This document shows positions 1-5,707 of a stretch of 7,775 nucleotides of DNA, one piece after another (the stretch's first letter is position 1; each line of letters begins with the position of its first letter). Source of the stretch: an uncultured Corynebacterium sp. GTDB taxonomy: Bacteria; Actinomycetota; Actinomycetes; Mycobacteriales; Mycobacteriaceae. Made by a program: the position numbers and the translations under genes. Below the pieces are notes generated by a model. That model saw only the letters and a program-made list of their open reading frames with translations, made no database searches and was not told the DNA's origin. The stretch covers positions 1-7,775 of the forward strand of contig CALZCR010000064.1 in assembly GCA_945631445.1 (NCBI GenBank). The letters are read 5' to 3'.

Positions 1-5
1 CGGTC

Positions 6-443
6 ATGGATACTCTTCCCGCAGTCAGCGCGGCCCGGATCCGGGCCGTCCTCCAGGACCGCGGACTGGACTTCACGGTCAACGACGTCGACGACACCGG
101 TTTCAGCACCGGCGGCGTCGATTATTGGGTGCTGTTGTCCGGCGAGCCGGCCAGCGTCGTGTCCGTCACCGCGACGGATGCCAGGGTCGTCGCCGCCGAG
201 CGCCTGGACCGGGTGCGTGATTTCATCGACGACTGGCACGCGCACACCCACTGGCCGGTGTGCGCGCCGGCCCGCACGGACGACGGTGGGGTGCGGTTGA
301 GCGCGCACATGAGCGCCGACTGGTCCGTCGGCGTCACTGACGAGCAGCTCATGGACCAGATCGACATGGGCGTGGCCATCATCGCGGCGGCGTTCCGGGA
401 ATTCGGCGCCGCCCTCGCCCTCGAGAAAGGGGGACAGGCATGA
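6..443 (+). CDS. YbjN domain-containing protein, first of a tandem pair
   Basis: A 145-residue acidic soluble protein with no signal peptide or membrane segment. I assign it to the YbjN family (fold related to type III secretion chaperones; biochemical role not established) from its overall pattern: N-terminal helix, central beta region, a W-H/W-P motif (W77-H78, W83-P84), a G-V-T-D-E-Q-L motif at 109-115 and a final amphipathic helix. The next gene carries the same landmarks, including L4-P5 and A-R-x-R-A at the same residue numbers, so the two are paralogues. That gapless N-terminal match supports the ATG at 6 as the true start, although the frame is still open for the single codon visible before it and no ribosome binding site can be seen. 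The stop overlaps the start of the next gene (ATGA), so the two are probably co-translated. An upstream operon partner may exist outside the window. Family assignment is fairly sure, function unknown. Confidence 0.8.
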   Translation: MDTLPAVSAARIRAVLQDRGLDFTVNDVDDTGFSTGGVDYWVLLSGEPASVVSVTATDARVVAAERLDRVRDFIDDWHAHTHWPVCAPARTDDGGVRLSAHMSADWSVGVTDEQLMDQIDMGVAIIAAAFREFGAALALEKGGQA

Positions 444-868
444 TCCGGTTGCCGGACCTGGACGACGCCCGGGTGCGCGCCGCCGTCGAAGCCATCGGCG
501 CGCCCTGGGCGGAATCACCCACGGGCGGGACCGCCACGTTCTTCCGCTCCGGGTACTTCGTCCCGGCCGCGACCGAGGACAAGCTCATCCTCACCGGTCT
601 GTTGGATCTAGACCTGGAGGCGGAGCTGCGTGACGCCGCGGTCGCCGCCGTGGAGACATGGCACCGCACCCGGTGGTTTCCGAAGGCCACCTGCTCGGAG
701 GTCTCGGTGGAGGACGGCTGCTTCCGTGTCCTGGTCGAGACGACCGCCTACTACGAGCACGGCGTCAGCGACGAGCAACTGCAGTCGCAGCTACGGTCGT
801 TCATCACGGCCGCAGAGGAGTTGGCGCACGAGATGACCCGGGCCTTGGGCGTGACGCCGGACTGGTGA
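440..868 (+). CDS. YbjN domain-containing protein, second of a tandem pair
   Basis: A 142-residue soluble acidic protein of the YbjN family, paralogous to the gene before it. Shared landmarks are L4-P5, A10-R11-x-R13-A14, W74-H75, W79-F-P81 and the G-V-S-D-E-Q-L motif at 108-114, followed by a C-terminal helix. The start ATG at 440 overlaps the preceding TGA (ATGA), and a strong Shine-Dalgarno run, GAAAGGGGG at 425-433, lies six bases upstream inside the first gene, so translational coupling is likely. Two adjacent YbjN proteins might form a heterodimer, as chaperone-like folds often dimerise; that is inference only. The gene ends exactly where the opposing acetyltransferase ends: its TGA (866-868) abuts the other stop (869-871), leaving no intergenic terminator. 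It has two cysteines (C85, C94) in the central strands where the paralogue has one. Function unknown. Confidence 0.82.
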   Translation: MIRLPDLDDARVRAAVEAIGAPWAESPTGGTATFFRSGYFVPAATEDKLILTGLLDLDLEAELRDAAVAAVETWHRTRWFPKATCSEVSVEDGCFRVLVETTAYYEHGVSDEQLQSQLRSFITAAEELAHEMTRALGVTPDW

Positions 869-1372
869 TCAGCGGCGGGCGGCGACGATCGCGGAGAGCT
901 TGCCCGCCGACAGCATCATCGGCTGATGCGCGACGCCGGAGTCGTCGTAGCGCTCGCCCGTCGACTCGAAGCCGTACCCGGCGTAGTAATCCACCAGGTC
1001 TTCCTGGGCGGACAGGTGCACGTCGCGGCCGGGATAGGTCTCGTACGCCAGACGCTGGGTCTGGAACATCAGCTCTTGGGCGAGCCCGGCGCCGCGGTCA
1101 GATTCGGCGACGACGAAACGGCCCAGCTGAGTGACGTCGTGGCCGTCGATGACGTCCGGGTAGAGGCGGGCGGTGCCGACCAGCTGGGTCGGCCCGTCGC
1201 CGCGGCGCCACACCAGCACGTGCTTCGTGGTCGGCTCAGCGTCGATGTCGTCGATTTCGGCGTAAGGGGTGGCCTGCTCGTGGACGAAGACGTCCACGCG
1301 CAGCTTGTAGAGGCGATGGACTTCCAACGGCGCCATCTCGGACAGGGAACTCACCGAAAAGAATGTGGTCAT
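869..1372 (-). CDS. GNAT-family N-acetyltransferase, ElaA-like
   Basis: A 167-residue soluble acyl-CoA-dependent acetyltransferase of the GNAT superfamily, closest in pattern to E. coli ElaA. The ElaA signature is visible at 21-44: L-Y-x-L-R-x-x-V-F-V-x-E-Q, then P-Y-x-E-I-D-x-x-D. GNAT motif A is at 83-102 (L-G-R-F-V-V followed by R-G-A-G-L-A, the acetyl-CoA pyrophosphate loop), and motif B is near 119-136 (H-L-x-A-Q, then D-Y-Y-A-G-Y-G-F). Length is normal for the family; substrate unknown. I chose the ATG at 1372 because the family alignment begins there. The open frame continues upstream to 1552, but that extra stretch is Arg/Ser/Pro-rich, overlaps the 3' end of fprA and looks non-coding. 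No good ribosome binding site precedes the ATG. It lies 76 bp downstream of fprA on the same strand and may be a read-through partner, with a hairpin between them. Confidence 0.88.
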   Translation of the reverse strand: MTTFFSVSSLSEMAPLEVHRLYKLRVDVFVHEQATPYAEIDDIDAEPTTKHVLVWRRGDGPTQLVGTARLYPDVIDGHDVTQLGRFVVAESDRGAGLAQELMFQTQRLAYETYPGRDVHLSAQEDLVDYYAGYGFESTGERYDDSGVAHQPMMLSAGKLSAIVAARR

Positions 1373-1399
1373 GCCGCCGAGCTTAACCGCCCCGCGCGT

Positions 1400-1428
1400 C
1401 CGTCGCGCCCGATGCCGGGCGCCGACGG
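1400..1428 (-). terminator. hairpin between fprA and the acetyltransferase gene (candidate terminator or attenuator)
   Basis: A near-perfect inverted repeat: arms 1400-1411 and 1416-1428, 12 base pairs, mostly G:C, with one bulged base (1423) and a four-base loop (1412-1415). It lies 20 bases past the fprA stop and 27 bases before the acetyltransferase ATG. There is no T-run on either side, so it is not a classical intrinsic terminator. It could be a U-tract-less terminator, a partial attenuator, or an mRNA 3'-end stabiliser that lowers expression of the distal gene. Structure seen; role inferred. Confidence 0.4.
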
Positions 1429-1448
1429 AAACCGGGCGGGGAAGGCAC

Positions 1449-2816
1449 CTAGATGTGGTATTCCGGGCCGGCGTGCTTGACCATGTCGTCCCACTCGACG
1501 ATCTTCTTGCGCTCGCGGCCTTCGGCCTCGCCGGCGGCGCGCTCAGCGGCATCGAGGCGGTGCCAGCCGTCCCAGGTGGTCACCGCGACGTCGCTCGCCG
1601 CCAACCGGTCCAGGATGGCCTGGAGCTCCCGCTTCGGGGCCAAGTCCAGCTTGCCGGCCTCGTGGTCCGCCAGCAGCATCGCCGTGGTGTCCTTGGCGTC
1701 GGACTTGGTGTTGCCGATCAGGCCGACCGGGCCGCGCTTGATCCAGCCGGTGGCGTACAGACCCGGGACGGCCTCGCCGCCGGGCTGGTCGAGCACGCGG
1801 CCGCCGTCGTTCGGCATGACCGACTCGTCTTCGTCGTAGGGCACGCCCTCGACGCCCTCCGGACGGTAGCCGATGGCGTGGTAGACCTGCTGGGCCTCCC
1901 AGGTGGTTTCCGTTCCGGTGCGGGTGACGTTGCCGGTGCCGTCGAGCTCGGTGCGCTCGGTCTTCAGTCCGACGACCTTGCCGTCTTCGCCGAGGATCTC
2001 CACCGGGGCCTCGAAGAGGTGGATGTAGATCTTGTGCGGCGCTTCCTTGGGCTCGCGCATGGCGTAGCCCTCCAGGATCTGGCAGACCTGGTCGGTGGCC
2101 TTGGCTTCGCGGCGGGCGTTTTCGGAGGCCTCGTCGTAGTCGATGTCGTCCGGGTCCACGATGACCTCGATGGTGGGGGAGTGGTCGAGCTCCTTGAGTT
2201 CCTGCGGGGTGAATTTCACCTGCGCCGGGCCGCGGCGGCCGAAGATGTGGACTTCCTTGATGCGGCTGCGGGAGAGGTTCTCGTAGACGTTGTCGGGGAT
2301 CTCGGTGACACGCAGTTCGTCGGCGGTTTTGGCCAACACGCGGGCGATGTCGAGGGCGACGTTGCCCACGCCGATGACGGCGACCTTCTCGGCGTCCAGG
2401 TCCCAGTCGCGGCTGAAGTTCGGGTTGCCGTCGTAGAAGCCGACGAACTCGCCGGCGCCGTGGCTGCCGTCGAGGTCGTGGCCCGGGATCTGGAAGTCGC
2501 GGTCGTCGGTGGCGCCGGTGGAGAAGACGATGGCGTCGTAGTACTCGCGCATTTCCTCGACGGTGATGTCCTTGCCCACCTCGATGTTGCCCAGGAAGCG
2601 GATCTCCTCCTGCTCGAGGACGCGGTGCAGCGAGTTCACGATGCCCTTGATGCGGGGATGGTCCGGGGCGACGCCGTAGCGGATCAGGCCGAAGGGGGCG
2701 GGCATCTTCTCGATGAGGTCGACGCGGACGTCGACGCCCGACTTGACCAGCAGGTCAGAGGCGTAGATGCCGGCCGGGCCAGCGCCGACGACGGCGATGC
2801 GGAGGGGAGAAGCCAT
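1449..2816 (-). CDS. fprA: ferredoxin/adrenodoxin-type NADP+ reductase FprA
   Basis: A cytoplasmic FAD flavoenzyme of 455 residues that moves electrons between NADPH and ferredoxin, supplying reduced ferredoxin to P450 or iron-sulphur systems (family knowledge). From the ATG at 2816, the FAD-binding Rossmann motif G-A-G-P-A-G is at 11-16, followed by the family's F-G-L-I-R-Y-G-V-A-P-D-H region (about 42-53). The NADPH motif G-x-G-N-V-A-x-D is at 149-156, R-R-G-P-x-Q at 194-199 would contact the 2'-phosphate, and the C-terminal FAD site A-T-G-W-I-K-R-G-P-x-G is at 355-365. Length is as in mycobacterial FprA. An in-frame GTG at 2825 is an alternative start, but the GAAGGA motif at 2828-2833 is only two bases from it and eleven from the ATG, so I prefer the ATG. 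It is divergent from pta and probably controlled from the shared region. A tail of about 60 residues after the FAD site is rich in charged residues. Confidence 0.93.
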   Translation of the reverse strand: MASPLRIAVVGAGPAGIYASDLLVKSGVDVRVDLIEKMPAPFGLIRYGVAPDHPRIKGIVNSLHRVLEQEEIRFLGNIEVGKDITVEEMREYYDAIVFSTGATDDRDFQIPGHDLDGSHGAGEFVGFYDGNPNFSRDWDLDAEKVAVIGVGNVALDIARVLAKTADELRVTEIPDNVYENLSRSRIKEVHIFGRRGPAQVKFTPQELKELDHSPTIEVIVDPDDIDYDEASENARREAKATDQVCQILEGYAMREPKEAPHKIYIHLFEAPVEILGEDGKVVGLKTERTELDGTGNVTRTGTETTWEAQQVYHAIGYRPEGVEGVPYDEDESVMPNDGGRVLDQPGGEAVPGLYATGWIKRGPVGLIGNTKSDAKDTTAMLLADHEAGKLDLAPKRELQAILDRLAASDVAVTTWDGWHRLDAAERAAGEAEGRERKKIVEWDDMVKHAGPEYHI

Positions 2817-2827
2817 GGAGTTCACAT

Positions 2828-2833
2828 TCCTTC
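2828..2833 (-). promoter_or_regulatory. ribosome binding site of fprA (decides the start)
   Basis: Minus-strand GAAGGA. It is eleven bases from the ATG at 2816 and only two from the alternative GTG at 2825, which favours the ATG. It lies inside a pair of directly repeated TTCACA hexamers (2821-2826 and 2831-2836) spaced ten bases apart. Confidence 0.5.
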
Positions 2834-2838
2834 ACAAA

Positions 2839-2848
2839 TGTACGTACA
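2839..2848. promoter_or_regulatory. 10-bp perfect palindrome in the fprA leader
   Basis: The sequence TGTACGTACA is a perfect 10-bp palindrome 22 bases upstream of the fprA ATG, just before its ribosome binding site. It could be an operator for a dimeric repressor acting on fprA. A palindrome of this length is not strong evidence alone, and no regulator in the window pairs with it. Confidence 0.2.
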
Positions 2849-3054
2849 GAGTGGTCTATTGCAGCACTGACTACTCAGTCTACTTATGGACTGGGCGGAC
2901 ACAATCGTCACCCTCAAATTTATGCAATGGCCGTGCTTAAAGGTAATAACCGTCCGCAGGTGCGCTTCATTCCGGCGTAATCCGGCAAAATTCGCTGTGA
3001 TCTTCCCCGCTTTCAGTTAAGCTAGTCGAGGAAATCACACAGATTGAGCCGAAG

Positions 3055-3089
3055 CCGGGTAGGGAGACCACCAACGATCCTACGGCCGG
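3055..3089 (+). promoter_or_regulatory. hairpin in the pta 5' leader
   Basis: The plus strand can fold with arms 3055-3063 and 3079-3089: CCGG pairs with CCGG and GTAGG with CCTAC, nine base pairs with a two-base bulge (3084-3085) and a 15-base loop. It ends eight bases before the pta ribosome binding site (GAAAGG, 3098-3103). An overlapping alternative stem, CCACC (3068-3072) with GGTGG (3088-3092), cannot form at the same time. A switchable leader is possible; it is also the sort of structure a GC-rich leader gives by chance. Confidence 0.3.
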
Positions 3090-3111
3090 TGGCGATAGAA
3101 AGGCGTGGCCT

Positions 3112-4476
3112 ATGTCCGACAACCGATCCGTCCTCCTCACCATCGAGGGGCGCAGCTTCGATGGCATTGACCTGGACGGCCTGGCCTCCGGAAACCATCT
3201 CCTCCGCGTCGACCTGGGTGAACTGGCGGACCTGGCCGCCGTCATCGACAGTGCCGCAGACCGCTCCGACATCTTTTACGTGGGCACCGGCAACCTCGAT
3301 TTCGACGCCCGCGCCGCCGCGGCGATCGGCGTCCCGTTGCTGATCACCTACGATCGCAGCGGCCCGCACGTCGAGCGTGCGATCCGCCAGGCCACGGACC
3401 TCGGCGCGGTGGTGGCGGAAGCCTGCGACGGACATCGCCTGGCATGGGCGGTCGGCCCGGCGCTTGAAGTCGAGGCTCCGCAAGTGATGAGTCAGGCGGT
3501 GTTCGAGCACCGCCTGCTGAACAAGGCGAAACGGATCGGCGCGCACATCGTCCTGCCCGAAGGAGATGACAGCCGTATCCTGCGGGCCGCCCACCGGCTG
3601 CTGGCCGACGACATCGCACGGTTGACCATCCTGGGCAACCCGGACCAGGTCAACGTGCGGGCAGAGGAGCTCGGCCTGGACCTGTCCAAGGCGGACATCC
3701 TCAACCACCACACCAGCGACCTGGCGGAGCGCTTCGCCCGCACTTTCGCCGAGCTGCGCAAGAAGAAAGGCGTGACCCTGGAGCAGGCCCGGGAGACGAT
3801 GAAGGACGTCTCCTACTTCGCCACGATGATGGTCCACGAAGGAATCGCCGACGGCATGGTCTCCGGCGCGGTCAACACCACCGCCCACACCATCAAGCCG
3901 GCCCTGCAGATCATCAAGACGACCCCGGACGCCTCCGTCGTCTCCTCGATCTTCCTCATGGTCTTCGAAGGCCACCACTGGGCGTTCGGCGACTGCGCCG
4001 TCAACATCAACCCCACCGCCGAACAGCTGGGCGAAATCGCCGTCGTCTCCGCGCGGACCGCCTCGCAGTTCGACATTGACCCGCGCGTGGCCATGCTGTC
4101 CTACTCCTCCGGCACCTCCGCCTCCGGGCCGGAGGTCGACCGCACGACCACCGCCGTGGAGAAGGCCCGCGAACTCAACCCGGGCCTGCTCGTCGACGGC
4201 CCGCTGCAGTTCGACGCCGCCGTGGACCCCGGTGTGGCGGCCAAAAAGATGCCGGACTCCGACGTCGCCGGCCGCGCGACCGTCTTCGTCTTCCCGGACC
4301 TCGAATCCGGCAACATCGGCTACAAGGCCGTCCAACGCACCGCCGACGCACTCGCGGTCGGGCCCATCCTGCAGGGGCTGAAGAAACCAGTCAACGACTT
4401 GTCCCGCGGCGCCACCGTCCCGGACATCGTCAACACCGTCGCCGTCACCGCGGTCCAGGCCGGGGAAGGGAAGTAA
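3112..4476 (+). CDS. pta: phosphate acetyltransferase, mid-length form
   Basis: Pta catalyses acetyl-CoA + phosphate = acetyl phosphate + CoA, in the cytoplasm, as partner of AckA in acetate formation and uptake. The protein has 454 residues. The catalytic PTA domain spans about 130-451 and is complete: L-P-E-G-D-D at 148-153, A-D-G-M-V-S-G-A at 246-253 continuing to T-I-K-P at 260-263, S-Y-S-S-G-T at 330-335, D-G-P-L-Q-F-D-A-A-V-D-P at 362-373, and the C-terminal K-P-V-N-D-L-S-R-G at 425-433, whose Ser-Arg pair lies in the CoA/phosphate site. The first 125 residues are unlike short Ptas (about 330 residues) and far shorter than the N-terminal regions of long Ptas (about 700). A G-x-N-L-D-F-D-A-R-x-A-A-x-I-G-V-P segment (59-75) recalls the dethiobiotin-synthetase-like domain, but no Walker A loop is present. 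The start ATG has GAAAGG eight bases upstream. It forms an operon with ackA, with no gap. Confidence 0.96.
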   Translation: MSDNRSVLLTIEGRSFDGIDLDGLASGNHLLRVDLGELADLAAVIDSAADRSDIFYVGTGNLDFDARAAAAIGVPLLITYDRSGPHVERAIRQATDLGAVVAEACDGHRLAWAVGPALEVEAPQVMSQAVFEHRLLNKAKRIGAHIVLPEGDDSRILRAAHRLLADDIARLTILGNPDQVNVRAEELGLDLSKADILNHHTSDLAERFARTFAELRKKKGVTLEQARETMKDVSYFATMMVHEGIADGMVSGAVNTTAHTIKPALQIIKTTPDASVVSSIFLMVFEGHHWAFGDCAVNINPTAEQLGEIAVVSARTASQFDIDPRVAMLSYSSGTSASGPEVDRTTTAVEKARELNPGLLVDGPLQFDAAVDPGVAAKKMPDSDVAGRATVFVFPDLESGNIGYKAVQRTADALAVGPILQGLKKPVNDLSRGATVPDIVNTVAVTAVQAGEGK

Positions 4477-5682
4477 ATGAGCTACGCCTTCGTCATCAAT
4501 TCCGGCTCCTCCTCGATCAAGTTCCAGATCGTCGACCCCGGGGCGGACGCCTCGGAAGCGCCCCTGGTTTCCGGCGTCGTCGAGCAGATCGGCGAGACCA
4601 ATGGCCGGCTGACCGTCCATTACCAGGGGGAAAAGCATTCCGAGCAACGCCCCATCGCGGATCACACCGCGGGTCTGCACACGGCGATTAAAAGGCTGGA
4701 GGCGCTCGGGTGCGGGCCGAGCGACCTCAACCTCGTGGCCGTCGGCCACCGCGTGGTGCACGGCGGCCTGGTCTTCTCCCAGCCGGAGGTGATCAATGAC
4801 CAGGTCGTCGACATGATCCGCGCACAGATCCCCCTGGCCCCGCTGCATAACCCCGCCAACATCGACGGCATCGAGGTCGCCCGCGAACTGCTGCCGGACA
4901 TCCCGCACGTGGCCGTCTTCGACACCGGCTTCTTCGCCCACCTGCCGCCGGCCGCCGCCATCTACGCCATCAACAAAGACGTCGCCGGCGACCACCAGAT
5001 CCGCCGCTACGGCTTTCACGGCACCAGCCACGAATTCGTCTCCGCCCAGGCCGCCGCCATGCTCGACTTGCCCGACGCGGCCGTCAACCAGATCACCCTG
5101 CACCTGGGCAACGGCGCCTCCGCCGCGGCCATCAGCGGCGGTGAACCGATCGACACCTCGATGGGGATGACGCCGCTCGCAGGTCTGGTGATGGGCACCC
5201 GCACCGGCGACATCGACCCCGGGGTCATCTTCCACCTCTACCGCCACGCCGGGATGAGCATCGACGAGATCGACCAGCTGCTGAACAAGCGCTCCGGCGT
5301 CAAGGGCCTCTCCGGGGTCAACGATTTCCGGGAGCTGCGCGCCATGATCCAGGAGGAGGACCAGGACGCCTGGCTGGCGTACAACGTCTACATCCACCAG
5401 CTCCGTCGTTTCCTCGGGTCCTACATGATTTCCCTCGGCCGCGTCGACGTCATCACGTTCACCGCCGGCGTCGGGGAAAACGACCGCTTCGTGCGTGCCG
5501 ACGCCTTGGCCAACCTGGAAATGTACGGCGTCAAGATCGATCCGGAACGCAACGCGCTGCCCAACGACGGCGCCCGAGTGATCTCCGCCGACGATTCCCA
5601 GATCAAGGTCCTCGTCATTCCCACAAACGAAGAGCTGGCCATCGCCCAGAAGTCCGTCGAACTGGTCGCCGGCCACCGGTAG
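4477..5682 (+). CDS. ackA: acetate kinase
   Basis: AckA catalyses acetyl phosphate + ADP = acetate + ATP, completing the Pta-AckA pathway for acetate overflow or, in reverse, acetate activation. The 401-residue length is standard. All recognised catalytic positions are present, each shifted by one from the Methanosarcina enzyme numbering I recall: N8 ([11 protein letters not shown]), R92 (G-H-R-V-V-H-G-G), D149 (F-D-T-G-F-F), H181 (Y-G-F-H-G-T-S-H), H209 (L-H-L-G-N-G-A-S), R242 ([10 protein letters not shown]) and E385 (P-T-N-E-E). The ATP-site loop F-T-A-G-V-G-E-N is at 328-335. The enzyme is soluble and belongs to the ASKHA fold. Its ATG follows the pta TAA directly (TAAATG), with GAAGGG at 4465-4470 inside the end of pta as ribosome binding site, so it is translated from the pta transcript. 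The 3' end faces pknG across 25 bp that contain a palindrome. Confidence 0.98.
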   Translation: MSYAFVINSGSSSIKFQIVDPGADASEAPLVSGVVEQIGETNGRLTVHYQGEKHSEQRPIADHTAGLHTAIKRLEALGCGPSDLNLVAVGHRVVHGGLVFSQPEVINDQVVDMIRAQIPLAPLHNPANIDGIEVARELLPDIPHVAVFDTGFFAHLPPAAAIYAINKDVAGDHQIRRYGFHGTSHEFVSAQAAAMLDLPDAAVNQITLHLGNGASAAAISGGEPIDTSMGMTPLAGLVMGTRTGDIDPGVIFHLYRHAGMSIDEIDQLLNKRSGVKGLSGVNDFRELRAMIQEEDQDAWLAYNVYIHQLRRFLGSYMISLGRVDVITFTAGVGENDRFVRADALANLEMYGVKIDPERNALPNDGARVISADDSQIKVLVIPTNEELAIAQKSVELVAGHR

Positions 5683-5687
5683 AACAG

Positions 5688-5703
5688 GGCCGCCGCGGCG
5701 GCC
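5688..5703. terminator. 16-bp perfect palindrome between convergent ackA and pknG (candidate bidirectional terminator)
   Basis: A perfect 16-bp inverted repeat made only of G and C, filling most of the 25-bp gap between the ackA stop (5680-5682) and the pknG stop (5708-5710). As RNA it gives a six-pair stem with a four-base loop on either strand. The position between convergent stops fits a shared terminator, but no T-run follows on either strand, so efficiency and mechanism are uncertain. Confidence 0.45.
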
Positions 5704-5707
5704 GGAA

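Larger units (their letters stand above)
2817..3111. promoter_or_regulatory. divergent control region between fprA and pta-ackA
   Basis: The longest non-coding stretch in the window, about 295 bp and visibly richer in A/T than its flanks, placed between divergent fprA (minus) and pta (plus), so it should hold both promoters. Seen on the minus strand: a possible -10 hexamer TAAATT (2922 to 2917) for fprA, without a convincing -35. For pta a weak -10-like TAAGCT lies at 3018-3023. Other structure: palindrome at 2839-2848, ACTGA/TCAGT inverted repeat at 2866-2870 and 2875-2879, two TCCGGC copies ten bases apart (2971, 2981), TGTGAT at 2996-3001 facing ATCACA at 3034-3039, and a leader hairpin at 3055-3089. 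In C. glutamicum pta-ackA is controlled by RamA, RamB and GlxR (established there); I cannot assign definite sites here. No small ORF looks real. Confidence 0.6.

Noticed and set aside
658..1134. Plus-strand 158-codon frame across the convergent stop junction
   Set aside because: It overlaps two real genes in the wrong frame, has an Arg/Gly-rich translation and no family resemblance.
1373..1552. 60-residue N-terminal extension of the acetyltransferase
   Set aside because: The extension is Arg/Ser/Pro-rich, runs into the fprA coding end and through the hairpin, and the ElaA family aligns from the ATG at 1372.
1365..2870. 501-codon open frame antisense to fprA
   Set aside because: It is the same GC-driven artefact: low-complexity Val/Gly/Asp/Leu composition, covering a gene with intact FAD and NADPH motifs on the other strand.
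2981..2995. GCAAAATTCGC-like sequence considered as a RamB operator for pta
   Set aside because: The resemblance is only partial and I cannot score it against the real matrix; it is too weak to annotate as a site.
2967..3272. Minus-strand 101-codon frame starting inside pta and crossing its leader
   Set aside because: Its Ser/Arg-rich translation mirrors the pta 5' end, and it has no domain or convincing ribosome binding site.
3022..5676. Very long open frame (884 codons) antisense to pta and ackA
   Set aside because: It mirrors two confidently identified genes. Its translation is a Val/Gly/Asp-rich, motif-free sequence typical of the antisense frame of GC-rich codons, and its start lies inside ackA.
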